Part shown: positions 38,906-50,414 of the stretch, piece by piece
Numbering within the stretch: position 1 is the first letter of the stretch
How the letters are laid out: every line of letters begins with the position of its first letter
NCBI GenBank assembly: GCA_019321725.1
Contig: CM033109.1
Location: 24,001,048-24,065,047 of the forward strand
DNA length: 64,000 bases
DNA from: Paulownia fortunei
Lineage: Eukaryota > Streptophyta > Magnoliopsida > Lamiales > Paulowniaceae
Direction: 5' to 3'
Notes under the pieces: model-generated
Databases searched by the model: none
What the model was told of the DNA's origin: nothing
Seen by the model: the letters and a program-made list of their open reading frames with translations, nothing else
Position numbers and translations under genes: made by a program

Positions 38906-41900
38906 AACCGTGAATACCCTAATTAAGCCATCACCTGGCCTGCTCAACCGATTGGACCGTTGGAGTGGCTAAATTTGTGTTTATTAAGATTGGGCTTTTT
39001 AAGGGGAGAACCAACCTTTCTATAGTCTTGAGGAACGATTTCAAGCTCATTGTGGGCTTGAGTTTTTGCTTGGCACGTGGACTGTGATTTTACCACATGT
39101 GAACTCCTCGACGATGATGAGGAACAAACATGCGCCATCAATGTTGATATATCTCCATGGCTGCTGCCCTATTGATAGATATTCTGGCAATTTTCTTTCC
39201 AAACTTATACTTTTACAATGCAGGTGAACATAACTTCATTGTGGATTTCATAGTACTGTTCAGGGTGTATCTCTCTTTTATTCTCTCTCTTTTCTCTGTC
39301 TGATTTCTCCATGCTTCAAAAACATTATGTCTATTCACAGAATCATAGGCACAATTACAGCCTGCAGCATACAAATCAATATAAAGTTTTACAGACTGGG
39401 TAATTCTATTTATTACACTTTATTTGTGCATGTTGATGGAGCTACTTTGAGGAAATTAAGACTCTCTTTGACCATTAGACACTTATAATACTACAATATT
39501 CGCATCTTTTTGAAGGTATACTATGTTCCAATGTGGAAGAAAACCATTTTGGTCCATTTATAATGGATTTTCAAAAACATAAATGTTCTGTCTGCTGAAA
39601 AATGGGAAATTTATCTATTGTTGAAGCCAAGAATGAGAGGTAATATAGACAGGTTTTCGATTATTTTAGTGCTAAAAGAACTAATGTATTACACAAAACT
39701 TCATGCAAGAACCTTTGAAGTTTTCTTTGTTAATTACTTTAATCATATTTACATAGGAGGATAAAATGTAGCAGCTGGGAATGCAATGTAAAATCTTGGC
39801 TTTATTTGGTGTTATTTTGGTATTTTGGAGAAATATATTTTTAAAATTGAGATCGGAGAATATATGAAGAATGATAATGTATTTGAGTTTTTTTATCGAG
39901 ACTGCAAATGTTTTGTCAATGCTGTTTGTCGTGGATAATGAGAGATATTTTTAATTTTAGATATTTTATTAATATTGTTTAGTTGTAATTAGTGGGGTAT
40001 GGTAGAATATATAATTATTTAATTAAAAACATGATTGATGAATATTTTGAGAGAATGAAAATAAAATAGTAGACAACAAATGCTTTGTTTTCCTTTTGGA
40101 TTTTTTTTTTTTTTTGGGAAAATAACATCAAACAAGGCCCTGACGTTTAATATTAGGAAATTAATATTGGTGCTCCAAATTATTCAAATTTGAAGTTTTT
40201 CTAGTAATTTTTGAAACGTGAATATCAATTATTTCCAATTATTTAGCAAAAAATCAGATTACAGGATTTTGAACTCATGCCTGGAATTATGGACCAAGAT
40301 TTGCCAATAGACCATTTGATTTTGTCCGTACGTATACCTCCCTACTTGACAGTGGTTTTCCAGTTTTTTATCCTTTATAAGATTCGTTTAGATTTCTTCG
40401 ACATCAGAATGGTCTGCTGAAGAAAGCATTAGATTCTGCAAATCTGTCAAAGTTGAAATCCAAAGTATAAAGTATTGTGAGGAGAAAAGGCCAATGGGGG
40501 TCTTCCAAGCCAGAATAATATGGCAGTTAGGAAGGATGTTGACAGTTGACCTCGTTATGTTTGTCTTTTCTTTCTTCATCTCATATGTTGGAAGTTTCTT
40601 TTTTCATGCTTTATCTTTACAAAATTAAAGCCATTGCTTTCACAATGCTGACAAATACTCCATTCTTGGCTCCAATATGCAATTTGCTTGAGGGCAACTG
40701 TCCCATGTATCCAACACATATCCTATGGTTTTTCTATGTTATCCAAAGTATTTTACATCTGTCAAAAGTGTATATGCATCCAAAGAGCTATATTTTAGGA
40801 TGTTTGAAAACTTATAAAATATTTTAAAATGTGGGTTAAATTTTTTAAAAGAGGGACTTTTGAACTTTGAAAAGATGAGAAGTTTATAAGTTTCTAAAAA
40901 TATTTTTTATAATTTTTCATATGAATAGCCAAATATTTAGGCTAGTAGTATATTTTGCTCTCCGAAACTGATCGAAAATGTTTGGTATCCGACTGTTGCA
41001 TAGAATTAGTCCATGTATTGCGTGACTATCTATTTATACGGCTAAAGTGTTTGGGTACTATCAAATCATCGTATAGAACTAATCTCATACATTGGATGAT
41101 TATTTATTTATCGTATTTTAGTTGTATAGAGTATTTTTTTTTTCTTTTTTCTTTTTACTTAGTTTAGGTGAATGCAGTGCCTGAGTACTCAAGTCTCATT
41201 TGATGGTGGCATTTTGATTGCAAGAAAATGGAATAAAGACTCGAAGTAGTGGGTTTGAGTTCCACGAGTATAGTAGTTGTTACTTGATTATAAATTGTTA
41301 CTAATTCTTGAAAATTGATTAATAATTATTAAAATTATTGATAGTTGATAATTATGATGTAATGTTGATATAATTGATTTTTTTTTTACAAAAAAATCAA
41401 GATTTCTGTGGTGTGAAGGGCCCACATGGCTAATCAAGACACATTTTGCTTTGCTTGACAGATAAGGGAAGAAGGGTGGTGACAATTTTTGAAATAAATT
41501 GAGGCCCCAACTGATAGTTGATGATTAAGACACTAATAATTGCAGCTGCACCACTAAACCATTGCACATGAGCTGCTCATTAGCCACCTAATTGTATTGA
41601 AATTAAAATAAGTAGACAAACAAATTTGGTAGCTAATGAAATCAGAACAATAAATCTAAGCAATTCCTGCTGTTTCCAGTTGGACTCACCAGATTACATT
41701 AATTTTTTGTTCAATTAGATTAAGCTCAATCCTCAAACATACTAAACATATAGAATCACATTTTTATTTTTATTTTTTATTTTTTTTGTGTTTATTGATT
41801 TGATATATATGTTTGTTGGGGATGATTCCGTTCAAGAAAAATAACTTCTTCAAATAAAATATTTACTACTGTAATTTAGTCGATTTTTGGTAAATTAAAA

Positions 41901-42010
41901 GGGAAGGAGGATGATTAGTGTAACAATCTCTTTAGAGAGCGATCGTAGAAATTTCTTACAGCTATTCAATGTTTAAATCGAGTAATAGCTATCATTTAAG
42001 GGGGAATTTA
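38906..42010. other. Spacer without supported genes
   Basis: AT-rich. A 65-codon minus-strand frame at 38944-39141 (MMAHVCSSSSSRSSHVVKSQ...) has less biased composition than its surroundings but no recognisable family and no clear partner exon; it could be a gene fragment carried next to the transposon. Nothing else is supported. Confidence 0.4.
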
Positions 42011-42014
42011 TCAT

Positions 42015-42490
42015 CTAGGGGTGCACATAATCGGTTAATCGATCGAATCGAATTGAAATCGAAAATTTCGGTTCAAACTGAAAATGTAGGTTTGATTTTT
42101 GATTTTTGATTTTTCAAATTTTTTATTTTTGGTTCGGTTTCGGATAATCGAACCGAACCAAAAATTGAATTATTAGTTTTATATATTTATACAAATTATT
42201 TTTATATTATATTTTTATTTTAAAAATTAAGTTTTTATATTTTGTTATTTATTTTTATACTATTTTTTATGTTTTTCTCACTCAAACTAAAAATAATAAA
42301 TAATAAAATATATTTTATAATTTTATTATTTAGTTTTTATTTATTTATTTATTTTAAAAAAATCGATTAACCGAAAATCAAACCGAAAAATAAAATTAAA
42401 AAATCGGTTATAACCAAACCGAATTTGGTTTATAATTTTGACAAATCGAAATTTTGATTCGATTCAATTTGGTGGAATCGAATGTGTATA
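42015..42490. repeat. Non-autonomous inverted-repeat element (GGTTCGGTT type)
   Basis: Starts near AGGGGTGCACATAATCGGTT and is rich in CGGTT/AACCG: ATTTCGGTTCAAACTG and GGTTCGGTTTCGGATAATCG on the left, TAACCAAACCGAATTTGG on the right. The ends are complementary in imperfect fashion around an AT-rich centre. A similar but more decayed copy lies at 8640-9170. No coding capacity. Confidence 0.5.
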
Positions 42491-42689
42491 CACACTACGA
42501 TCACCACATTGACAGTCGTCTTTAAATACCAATGAAACTGAAATGTGTATTGATTCACATGTTACTAATACAAATAGATTTTGACTCTATTATCCTGAGA
42601 AGGGTATTGTGTTAGATAAGTTGGAATACCACATTTGATAGTTATTTTCAACTTAATCTTACAAAATCATTTTTTTTATTTTATGTAAC

Positions 42690-43030
42690 TTAGAGATGAC
42701 AAAATGTCATCGAATTTATCTGAATCCAAAACCCGATTAATTAGAATTTTTAAGGATCTAGATCCATACCCAAACTTGGTGGTGGGTAGATTCGTTAAAT
42801 CTACTAAACTCGTTTTATAATTTAAAAATATAAAAAATTATATTTTTTAAGAAATAATATTATTAAACCTTTCTATTTTTTTTTAAAATATCATATAAAT
42901 ATATAGTAATTTTTTGAAAAATAAAATAGGTCAGATTTAAAAATATAATATTGAGGATCCAATCTAAATCCGTTTAAATTCCTATAAACGAACAATGCGA
43001 ATTTAGATTGCCCATTGTCATCCGTGTCTG
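42690..43030. repeat. Small inverted-repeat element, family 2, copy A
   Basis: Bounded by GATGACAAAATGTCATCG on the left and the complement of CCCATTGTCATCCG on the right. The interior holds CGTTTTATAATTTAAAAATA followed by an AATAATATTATTAAACCTTTCT motif shared with a copy at about 56965-57315. Confidence 0.45.
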
Positions 43031-43830
43031 AATTACGTTGGACAATGTTGCACTTAAAATTTGTTCAGAACCCAAATAAATAAATAAATAAATAAATAAA
43101 CAATTGGAATAACGTACCTAGTACAAAATTAACAGCCCTTCAGTGAACTCGTGGCTTTGTCGGCAGAGGCACCTCACTTCTCCATCCTTCCTTTTATGTT
43201 ATAGTAATAATACTAACATGTTGATTGACTTATCCTCATTGAGGTCATTTTCAAAAATCAAGTACAAACTATATAACTTTTATTTTTTTAAAAAAAAGAA
43301 GGTATTTTCAACATCAAGAATCTTCCCTATCCAAAGATGGGTTTTATTTAGTAGGTCCTTAAACCCAACAATTTATGAAGTCCACTCATTTTTAACTGGA
43401 TATGACTTTGTACAGTGTATTGTGTAACATTGTATTTGTTGTCTTCTTCTTTATTTATTAATATTATACTAATTGTCTTTTTTTATTTATTAATCTCTTT
43501 TAATGCATTTCATTATATATCTACACACATAATAATTATATATTTTTATATGAATATATGAAAATACATACTGAGTAATATTTACATTATTTTTATGGGT
43601 AGCCACAATCACTTTAATATAATAAAAAATACAAAAAATAACATCTCTAATCAAGTGGAGAAAGACACCATCATAGTTTTGATCATCTATTGAATTCCAA
43701 TGTACCACGCGTGCCAGTGCCAGGGGAGAAAAATTAGGAGGCATGAAATTTAAATAATGTGAGTTAATTTTTTTATTCAAGAAGAGAAAAACAATTCCAA
43801 ACGGAAAACTGAGAGGGGTGTAGTCATCAT
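43030..43830. other. Spacer upstream of TMK gene
   Basis: Contains an (AAAT)n run at about 43078-43100 and AT-rich sequence with no supported gene. The TMK promoter and transcription start should fall near the end of this interval. Confidence 0.35.
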
Positions 43831-43873
43831 AGAATTGTACTTCGTCTTTAGGGTTTGATCCAAATCCAAAGCA

Positions 43874-44164
43874 TTGATGAAAAGCAAAACCCTAAAGAAA
43901 ACAGTGAAAATTTCCTCCAACTCTGTCTTTTTTCTCTTGCCTTCCAAAAAGATCCATTTTTACAACACCATTTTGCTCCCGAAGAAAGTATGGAACGTCC
44001 CAATTCAAGCCATTCTTGAATTTGCATGCACTGCTGATCAACAAGGTTTGTCCTTTTTTTCTTGGTTTCTGGTTGCATTATCTTTGGCTTTTCTCATGTG
44101 GGCACTTTTTGGGTGCGAAGAAAATGAAAGATATGGCTCGTATGGAAATCTTGTTTTGATGTAA
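43874..44164 (+). other. Possible 96-codon upstream ORF in the TMK leader
   Basis: An open frame (MMKSKTLKKTVKISSNSVFF...) ends with TAA at 44162-44164, 9 bases before the TMK start. Its last base begins a second ATG (44164) opening a six-codon frame that ends at 44184, overlapping the TMK ATG. Whether these lie in the mature transcript is unknown; a possible leader intron (CAACAAG|GTTTGT, about 44045, to GAAAG|AACATGG) would remove them. Confidence 0.25.
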
Positions 44165-44173
44165 TGAAAGAAC

Positions 44174-47100
44174 ATGGAAGTTGATGCAAGGAAATTAACG
44201 CACATTGTTGCGGTGCTGTTAATTTTTCTTGTGGGAGATGTTATTGGTGTCACAAACCCAAATGATTTCAAGATTTTGAATGATTTCAGAAACGGTTTGG
44301 AAAATTCAGATCTTTTAAAATGGCCTGGTAAGGGAAATGATCCATGTGGTTCTCCTGCATGGCCTCATGTGTTCTGTTCTAATGGCAGAGTCACTCAAAT
44401 TCAGGTTCAGGGCCTTGGATTAAAGGGCCCTTTGCCTCAGAATTTGAATCAATTGGATAAGCTCCAGAATGTTGGCCTTCAGAGGAACCAATTCAATGGA
44501 AAGTTGCCATCTTTCAGTGGATTGTCCAACCTGCAATACGCATACTTGGATTTTAATGAATTTGATACAATTCCTGCTGATTTCTTCCATGGGCTTAGTA
44601 ATGTGCGCGTTCTCGCTTTGGATAACAACCCCTTTAATCAGAGTTCTGGATGGACTATACCTAGTGAGCTAGCAGAATCTGCACAGTTGGTGAACTTTTC
44701 TTGCTCAAGTTGCAATATAGTTGGACGAATTCCTGATTTTTTTGGGAAGTTTTCATCTCTTAATTCATTCAGACTGTCGGCCAATAAGTTGACTGGTGAA
44801 ATACCATCCAGTTTTCGTGACTCTATGTTGCGGGTTTTGTGGTTGAATGATCAAGATGGGGGTGGCATGACTGGTTCTATTGATGTAATTGGGACTATGG
44901 TTGGGCTGACTCAGGTATGGCTCCATGGAAATCAATTTACAGGATCAATTCCGGATAATATTGGGAGTTTAACTTCCTTAAGAGAACTCAACCTGAATAA
45001 AAATCGCCTAGTTGGCCTGATCCCCCCGGGCTTGGCCAATTTGAATCTTAAACTGTTGGATTTGAACAATAATATGTTCATGGGATCGGTACCAAAATTT
45101 AAAGCTGAAAAAGTTTCATATGATTCAAATTCTTTCTGTCAGTCTGATCCTGGTGCACAATGTGCTCCTGAAGTTAGTGCCCTTTTAGGTTTTCTTCATG
45201 ATGTGAATTATCCGGAAAGACTTGCTTCCCAGTGGACTGGTAACGATCCATGTGTAGGACCATGGTGGGGGATCTCTTGTACTTCAAGGAACCAGGTTTC
45301 TATCATTAATTTGCAGAATCAGAGACTTGATGGTACTCTTAGTCCTTCACTTGTGGACTTACCTTCACTACTTGAAATTCGCTTAGAAGGAAACAATCTA
45401 CATGGCATAGTTCCTGCGAATCTAACTCTGCTGAAATCACTGAGAGTGTTGAATTTAAGTGGGAACAATTTTGAGCCGCCACTGCCGAAATTCCACAAAG
45501 GTGTAAAAGTAGTAACTGATCGTAATCCAAAATTGAATCAATCACCCTCACCAGCTGCTGACCCGCCACTGCCCCCTTCTCCAATTGGCAGTCCACAATC
45601 ACCATCTAACAATACTCCATTGGCAAGTTCTGCTCCTTCAGCTGGTAATGGTTTCAGTTCTAATGCACCTAGTAATGTAAATGAGGAGCCAAACTCCCAA
45701 AATTCAACAAAATCCAGAGTGATGGTCATTGTGGCTGCAGTTGCAAGTTCTGCAGGTTTTACTCTTCTTGCTGTCCTATTGGCCGTCTATTGCCTTAGGA
45801 AGAGAAAAGAGACAAAAATGGCTCCTGGTGGTGTTGTGATCCATCCTAAAGATTCATCAGATCATGGTAACACAGTGAAGATTGCAATAGTGGATACCTC
45901 TGCGTTGGAGGCTCAAAATGGTGGTGGTGCTGAGAGTAGGACTACTGATGCATTGGATAATTCTCAAGTAATTGAGGCTGGGAACCTGATATTTTCTCTT
46001 CAGGTCCTTCGGAAGGTGACTAACAACTTTGCACAAGAAAACGAGCTTGGACGTGGAGGTTTTGGAGTAGTTTACAAGGGTGAACTTGAAGACGGAACAA
46101 AGCTAGCGGTTAAGAGAATGGAAGCTGGGGAGATCAGTAACAAAGTATTGAATGAATTTCAAACAGAAATTTCTGTGCTTTCGAAGGTCCGCCATCGCCA
46201 TCTTGTATCCCTTTTGGGGTATTCTGTTGAAGGAAAAGAGAGGCTTTTGGTTTATGAATATATGCTTCAGGGGGCTCTGAGCAGACATCTCTTCCGTTGG
46301 AAGAGTTTAAATATAGAGCCTTTGTCTTGGACAAGAAGGCTCAATATCGCTCTTGATGTTGCTAGAGGAGTGGAATATCTTCATTCTTTGGCACACCAAA
46401 GCTTTATACACCGTGATTTGAAATCAGCAAACATTCTTCTGGATGGTGATTTTCGGGCAAAAGTTTCAGATTTTGGCTTGGTAAAATTGGCTCTTGACAC
46501 AGAGAGGTCTGTTGCGACGCGACTGGCTGGAACTTTTGGATACCTTGCTCCTGAATATGCTGGTATGAAAATGTTCTTTAAACGGCTGATAAATGTGGTC
46601 ACCGTTACTACGTCTTCCTTTTTCATTTATTATGCTCACAATGATGAGGAAATTCAGTGTTGATCAATGAGCATGCTTCCTCGTTGTGTAGAACACATAC
46701 ATGGCGATATTGTATCATAAAATGAAACTACTTCGTATCTTAATTCTCAAATTTCTGTAAGCAGTAGGAGATAATTCATACTTTATTCTCAATATGTTCT
46801 CGTTCTTCTCTGTTCTTTTATGTCTCTCTTGGTTGCCGCTAATTCATATTTCTGTCTTTTTCAGTGACAGGGAAAATTACCACGAAGGTCGATGTTTTCA
46901 GCTTTGGAGTGGTATTGATGGAACTTTTGACAGGATTAGTGGCACTTGATGAACGTCGTCCTGAAGAAAATCGATACTTGGCTGAGTGGTTTTGGCAGAT
47001 AAAATCTGACCGAGAGATGCTTATTGCTTCTATTGACCCTGCTCTTGACGCGAAAGAAGACATTTATGAAAGCATTTATGTTATAGCTGAACTGGCTGGA

Positions 47101-47370
47101 CATTGCACTGCACGGGATCCTAATTATCGCCCTGACATGGGACATGCCGTAAATGTGCTGGCTCAGTTGGTTGAAACATGGAAACCATATGAAGAGACAG
47201 ATCAGTATTCTGGCATCAACATGACATTACCCCTTCCACAATTGTTGAAGGGCTGGCAAGAAGAAGCAGATACCCAAGATTTCAGTGGCACTAGTCAGGA
47301 CAGCAAAGGAAGTATACCTGCTAAGCCATCGGGATTTGCAGATTCGTTCACTTCTGCTGATGCTCGCTAA
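44174..47370 (+). CDS. TMK: TMK-type leucine-rich-repeat receptor-like kinase
   Basis: Two exons, 44174-46562 and 46865-47370, join within PEYA-V-TG in phase and give 964 residues. Layout: signal peptide (about 1-26); an LRR block starting with the cap CGSPAWPHVFC; a non-LRR island with CQSDPGAQC and WTGNDPCVGPWWGISC; a second short LRR block; a Pro/Ser-rich juxtamembrane stretch; a transmembrane helix (about 516-540); and a Ser/Thr kinase. The split LRR region is the TMK hallmark. Kinase residues are intact: GRGGFGVVYKG, Lys647 in AVKRM, HRDLK with Asp748, DFG with Asp766, and GTFGYLAPEYA. The tail resembles TMK3/BARK1 (GWQEEADTQDFSG). TMKs act at the plasma membrane in auxin-related cell-surface signalling in Arabidopsis; which paralogue this is needs a tree. 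The start ATG has a good context (AACATGG). Intron read-through would stop after about 33 codons. Confidence 0.94.
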
Positions 47371-49231
47371 ATAGAAGGTGATTTTTAGCTGCCAATGTCT
47401 GTTGCCTTCTCCTAATAATGTGCTCGTATTTTTCATACTGATTTTGTTTTGTAAAATGAGGTTGATTACACAGTTAATGGTCACATAAGAAGAATACGAT
47501 CATAAATGGTTGTTGTGATCTACTGCCGGAGGTATCAAAATACTTTTACGTAGATATACAGCGAAAATATGAAGTTTCTTCTGTTGCTTTTGATGTTCTT
47601 ATGTAGTGTATTTTTATCTGCATTTGTCAAACATAAGAAGGTACAAGCTGCAGATAAAGTGATTAACAGTTGATTTCACCCGATTGAGTCTTGTATACAA
47701 AGTTATCCAATCTCTCTAAATTTGTGTCTGTGTGAGTGCACATACACATGCATGCCTTGACTTATTTCTAAACAAAAAAAAAATTGTTTTTTCTTTGTAA
47801 AATTATATGCCAAGGATATTCATTCTAGGCAGGTGATGTCATGCTGCTGATGTGTTGGATATAGTGGGTTGAGATATGTGAGCAGATGTTATATTTGATC
47901 AACTTGGTGACCAATTCATACCCGATACCATTTCCATTTTGCTTGTGAATAAATTTTCATGGCTCTCTTTATATAGTAACTATATCTACATTAGCCGATG
48001 AAGCTGCAATATTTGTAATGTTGCTGCTAAAGTTGATATCTATTCAATGTTTGGGGGATAAAATGGGCAATTTATTGCCGTGTCTAGGTACACCTCTCGA
48101 GTGAATTCTTAGCCAGTGTCGGTACTGGTCCCATGACATCATGGCCATCGATATGTGGGCTAATTCCAGTGGGTCCTTATGATGAATGATCATGATATCC
48201 TAGGATCTCCAGACCCGCTAAGAACAACCCTAACTCTAGAGGGTCTTTGATTGATTAGGTTATCGACAGATACCTAAAAAGATGATGCATATGCTAAGAA
48301 CATTAGTTGCAAGTTGTAACTGGTAGATACAGTCATTAGTTATTAAAACAATGTTAGTGGATGTTCTTTCCCAACTAATGTACCAGTGAAATTAATTAGG
48401 TACCATGAGACATGTATGACTTCAACGAAGAGCTGAAATATGGGATAGCCCAGGTTAGTACATTTTCTTCCATATGGTCATCTTATGTTTTGGCATTGTC
48501 AACTATTTAAAGTTGTCGACCTGTGCATGTTGTGGGTTCATAGCTTGTCTTGAATTTGGACTTTTATGTTAGCTCATTTGTTCAAACTTTTTCAAAATCA
48601 TGATTCTTGAGTGCAGGTAATCAAAACTTCAATTCTGTCCGTTAGAGCTGAGTAGAGAGCCTATCTACTCCTCGGTGAGCAACTCACCTGCTGTTTGGTT
48701 TAAGGATTTGATGAGGAAAATGCTACGACAAAGGAAAACAAAATCAGAAAAATACAAAATCTCAAGTTCGTTTGGTGTTGTCGTAGTAAACAATATGGAG
48801 AGAGGTGATGTGTCTTGGACCAAACGCACAATTAAATAATCGTCATTTTGCAAGTAAAATGAGCTTTTTTAAGTTAGTGATATTTTTTCTCAAGTTCTGT
48901 TTCCTAGTAATCAAATAGCAAAAATTGTTTGCACTAGCATTTATGGTTGTATTCTCCTAAAAGCCTTGTATGGTTGTATTTATAGTGAGAATTTTTTTTT
49001 CCAGCACTTCTATTGAGAATTTGATTTTTTATTGGTTTCCGTGTGAGAAGTGAAATTATGTTTGGATGAATGAATGAAAATGAGATTTTGTATAGAATTA
49101 GAAATGAGAATATATTTGGTTGAGTAGTTTTAAAAAATTTTAAATATGAAAGTATGTGATAATAATGAAATAATGTTTGTTTGTGTATTTTATAATATCA
49201 TTTTCAGAATTTTTTGTAAATAATAATTTGT

Positions 49232-49600
49232 GAAATTGATAGTGGTGAGATTTATTTGAATTTTTAATTTGGATGTGATAATTTATTAGGATGATTTAAA
49301 ATGGTAGTGGGCTCCATTGGATTGATATAGTTTGAAAATAGTTAGTCTGATGAAATTGATAGTGATGGAATCCATTTTGAATATTTAATTTGATTATGAT
49401 ATATTATTTGTAATATTTGTAGGTGGTAGGTTACATCACAACGATATAGATTGAAAATAATAATATTTTAAGTAGATATAATTTATAGTGATGAGTCTCG
49501 TTAGTATAATTTGAATTGAAATAATGGGAATGGTGACTGATAATTTATATATTATTGAATTTTAGAATTACATGTTTGAGATGTTATTTTTCGTTAAAAA
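49232..49600. repeat. Degenerate tandem repeat, period about 120 bp, about three units
   Basis: GAAATTGATAGTGGTGAG at 49232 recurs as GAAATTGATAGTGATGG at 49352 and as ATAATTTATAGTGATGAG at about 49478. Each is followed by related TTGAATTTTTAATTTG and GATATAGTTTGAAAATA motifs. Confidence 0.55.
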
Positions 49601-50074
49601 AAATGGAGAAGATAAAATGAGCATTTTTATTAAATATAGGTCAAACAAAAACGATTATTGATTTTGAAATAGTATAAAATAAAAAAAAATGAGTTTTGAA
49701 AATGGGAACATATCCTCCGTACCAAACGTGGGTAAGACCTAATCTGTCCATCACTATATAACTACTGAGATATAGCAATTACTGTTGCACTAGTACTAGT
49801 TTTAGTACATTTCTTGATGGCATTGTGTTTATTACAAACATATATTTTATGAAATAGCAAAGGGTGAGCGATCATCACACCATTAGGTCTTCAAACTAAG
49901 TTAATAGTAGTTTTAGATTGGAAATGGCTGATTAGACTTTTTTAAAATAAATTTCACAATGATGTATATCAAATATCTTTTTTTAAAAATAAAATAAAAT
50001 AAAATAAAGTCCTTACCTTAATCTGTTTCAATACGCTATTTCTCAAGTTATGTTCTGCTCGCATAAAAAGTATA

Positions 50075-50075
<1 letters not shown>

Positions 50076-50127
<52 letters not shown>
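50076..50127. repeat. (TA)n microsatellite
   Basis: About 25 uninterrupted AT dinucleotides, followed by a second shorter run at about 50162-50182. It is located 290-340 bases upstream of the PPR start codon. Confidence 0.97.
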
Positions 50128-50128
<1 letters not shown>

Positions 50129-50414
50129 CTTTATACATATTTCATCATTGTAATAGAGAAATATATATATATATATATATTTACATCGGTCAATTATTTT
50201 AATATAATAATTACATATAACGATAGAATACCACTAATTAAACAAAAGCTAAAAACAAAAACATACATAATTTCATTATTTACACATTTCTCATTATATT
50301 TTCGAAAACACTCCAAATAACACCAAACAATAGCATAGCTAAGGAGAAAAAGCCCCTTGTTTAAGAATAACGAATTCTGTTTTCCCAACGAGACGCCAAC
50401 TGTATTTTGAAACA

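Larger units (their letters stand above)
47650..50400. other. Spacer between TMK and CLB19-like genes
   Basis: No supported gene. A less AT-rich patch at about 48075-48260 gives no recognisable protein. A degenerate tandem array lies at about 49232-49600 and long TA microsatellites at about 50076-50127 and 50162-50182, close upstream of the PPR gene. Confidence 0.4.

Noticed and set aside
40546..40827. 93-codon plus-strand frame as a gene
   Set aside because: Hydrophobic, low-information composition typical of AT-rich noncoding DNA; no family resemblance, splice partner or promoter.
41160..41290. Second SINE-like sequence
   Set aside because: GGTTTGAGTTCC is B-box-like but no convincing A box lies at the right spacing.
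43143..43427. 94-codon plus-strand frame as a gene
   Set aside because: Contains a poly-A-derived lysine run and no recognisable domain; considered chance.
48075..48260. Gene remnant in a locally GC-richer patch
   Set aside because: No frame longer than a few dozen codons and no recognisable motif.
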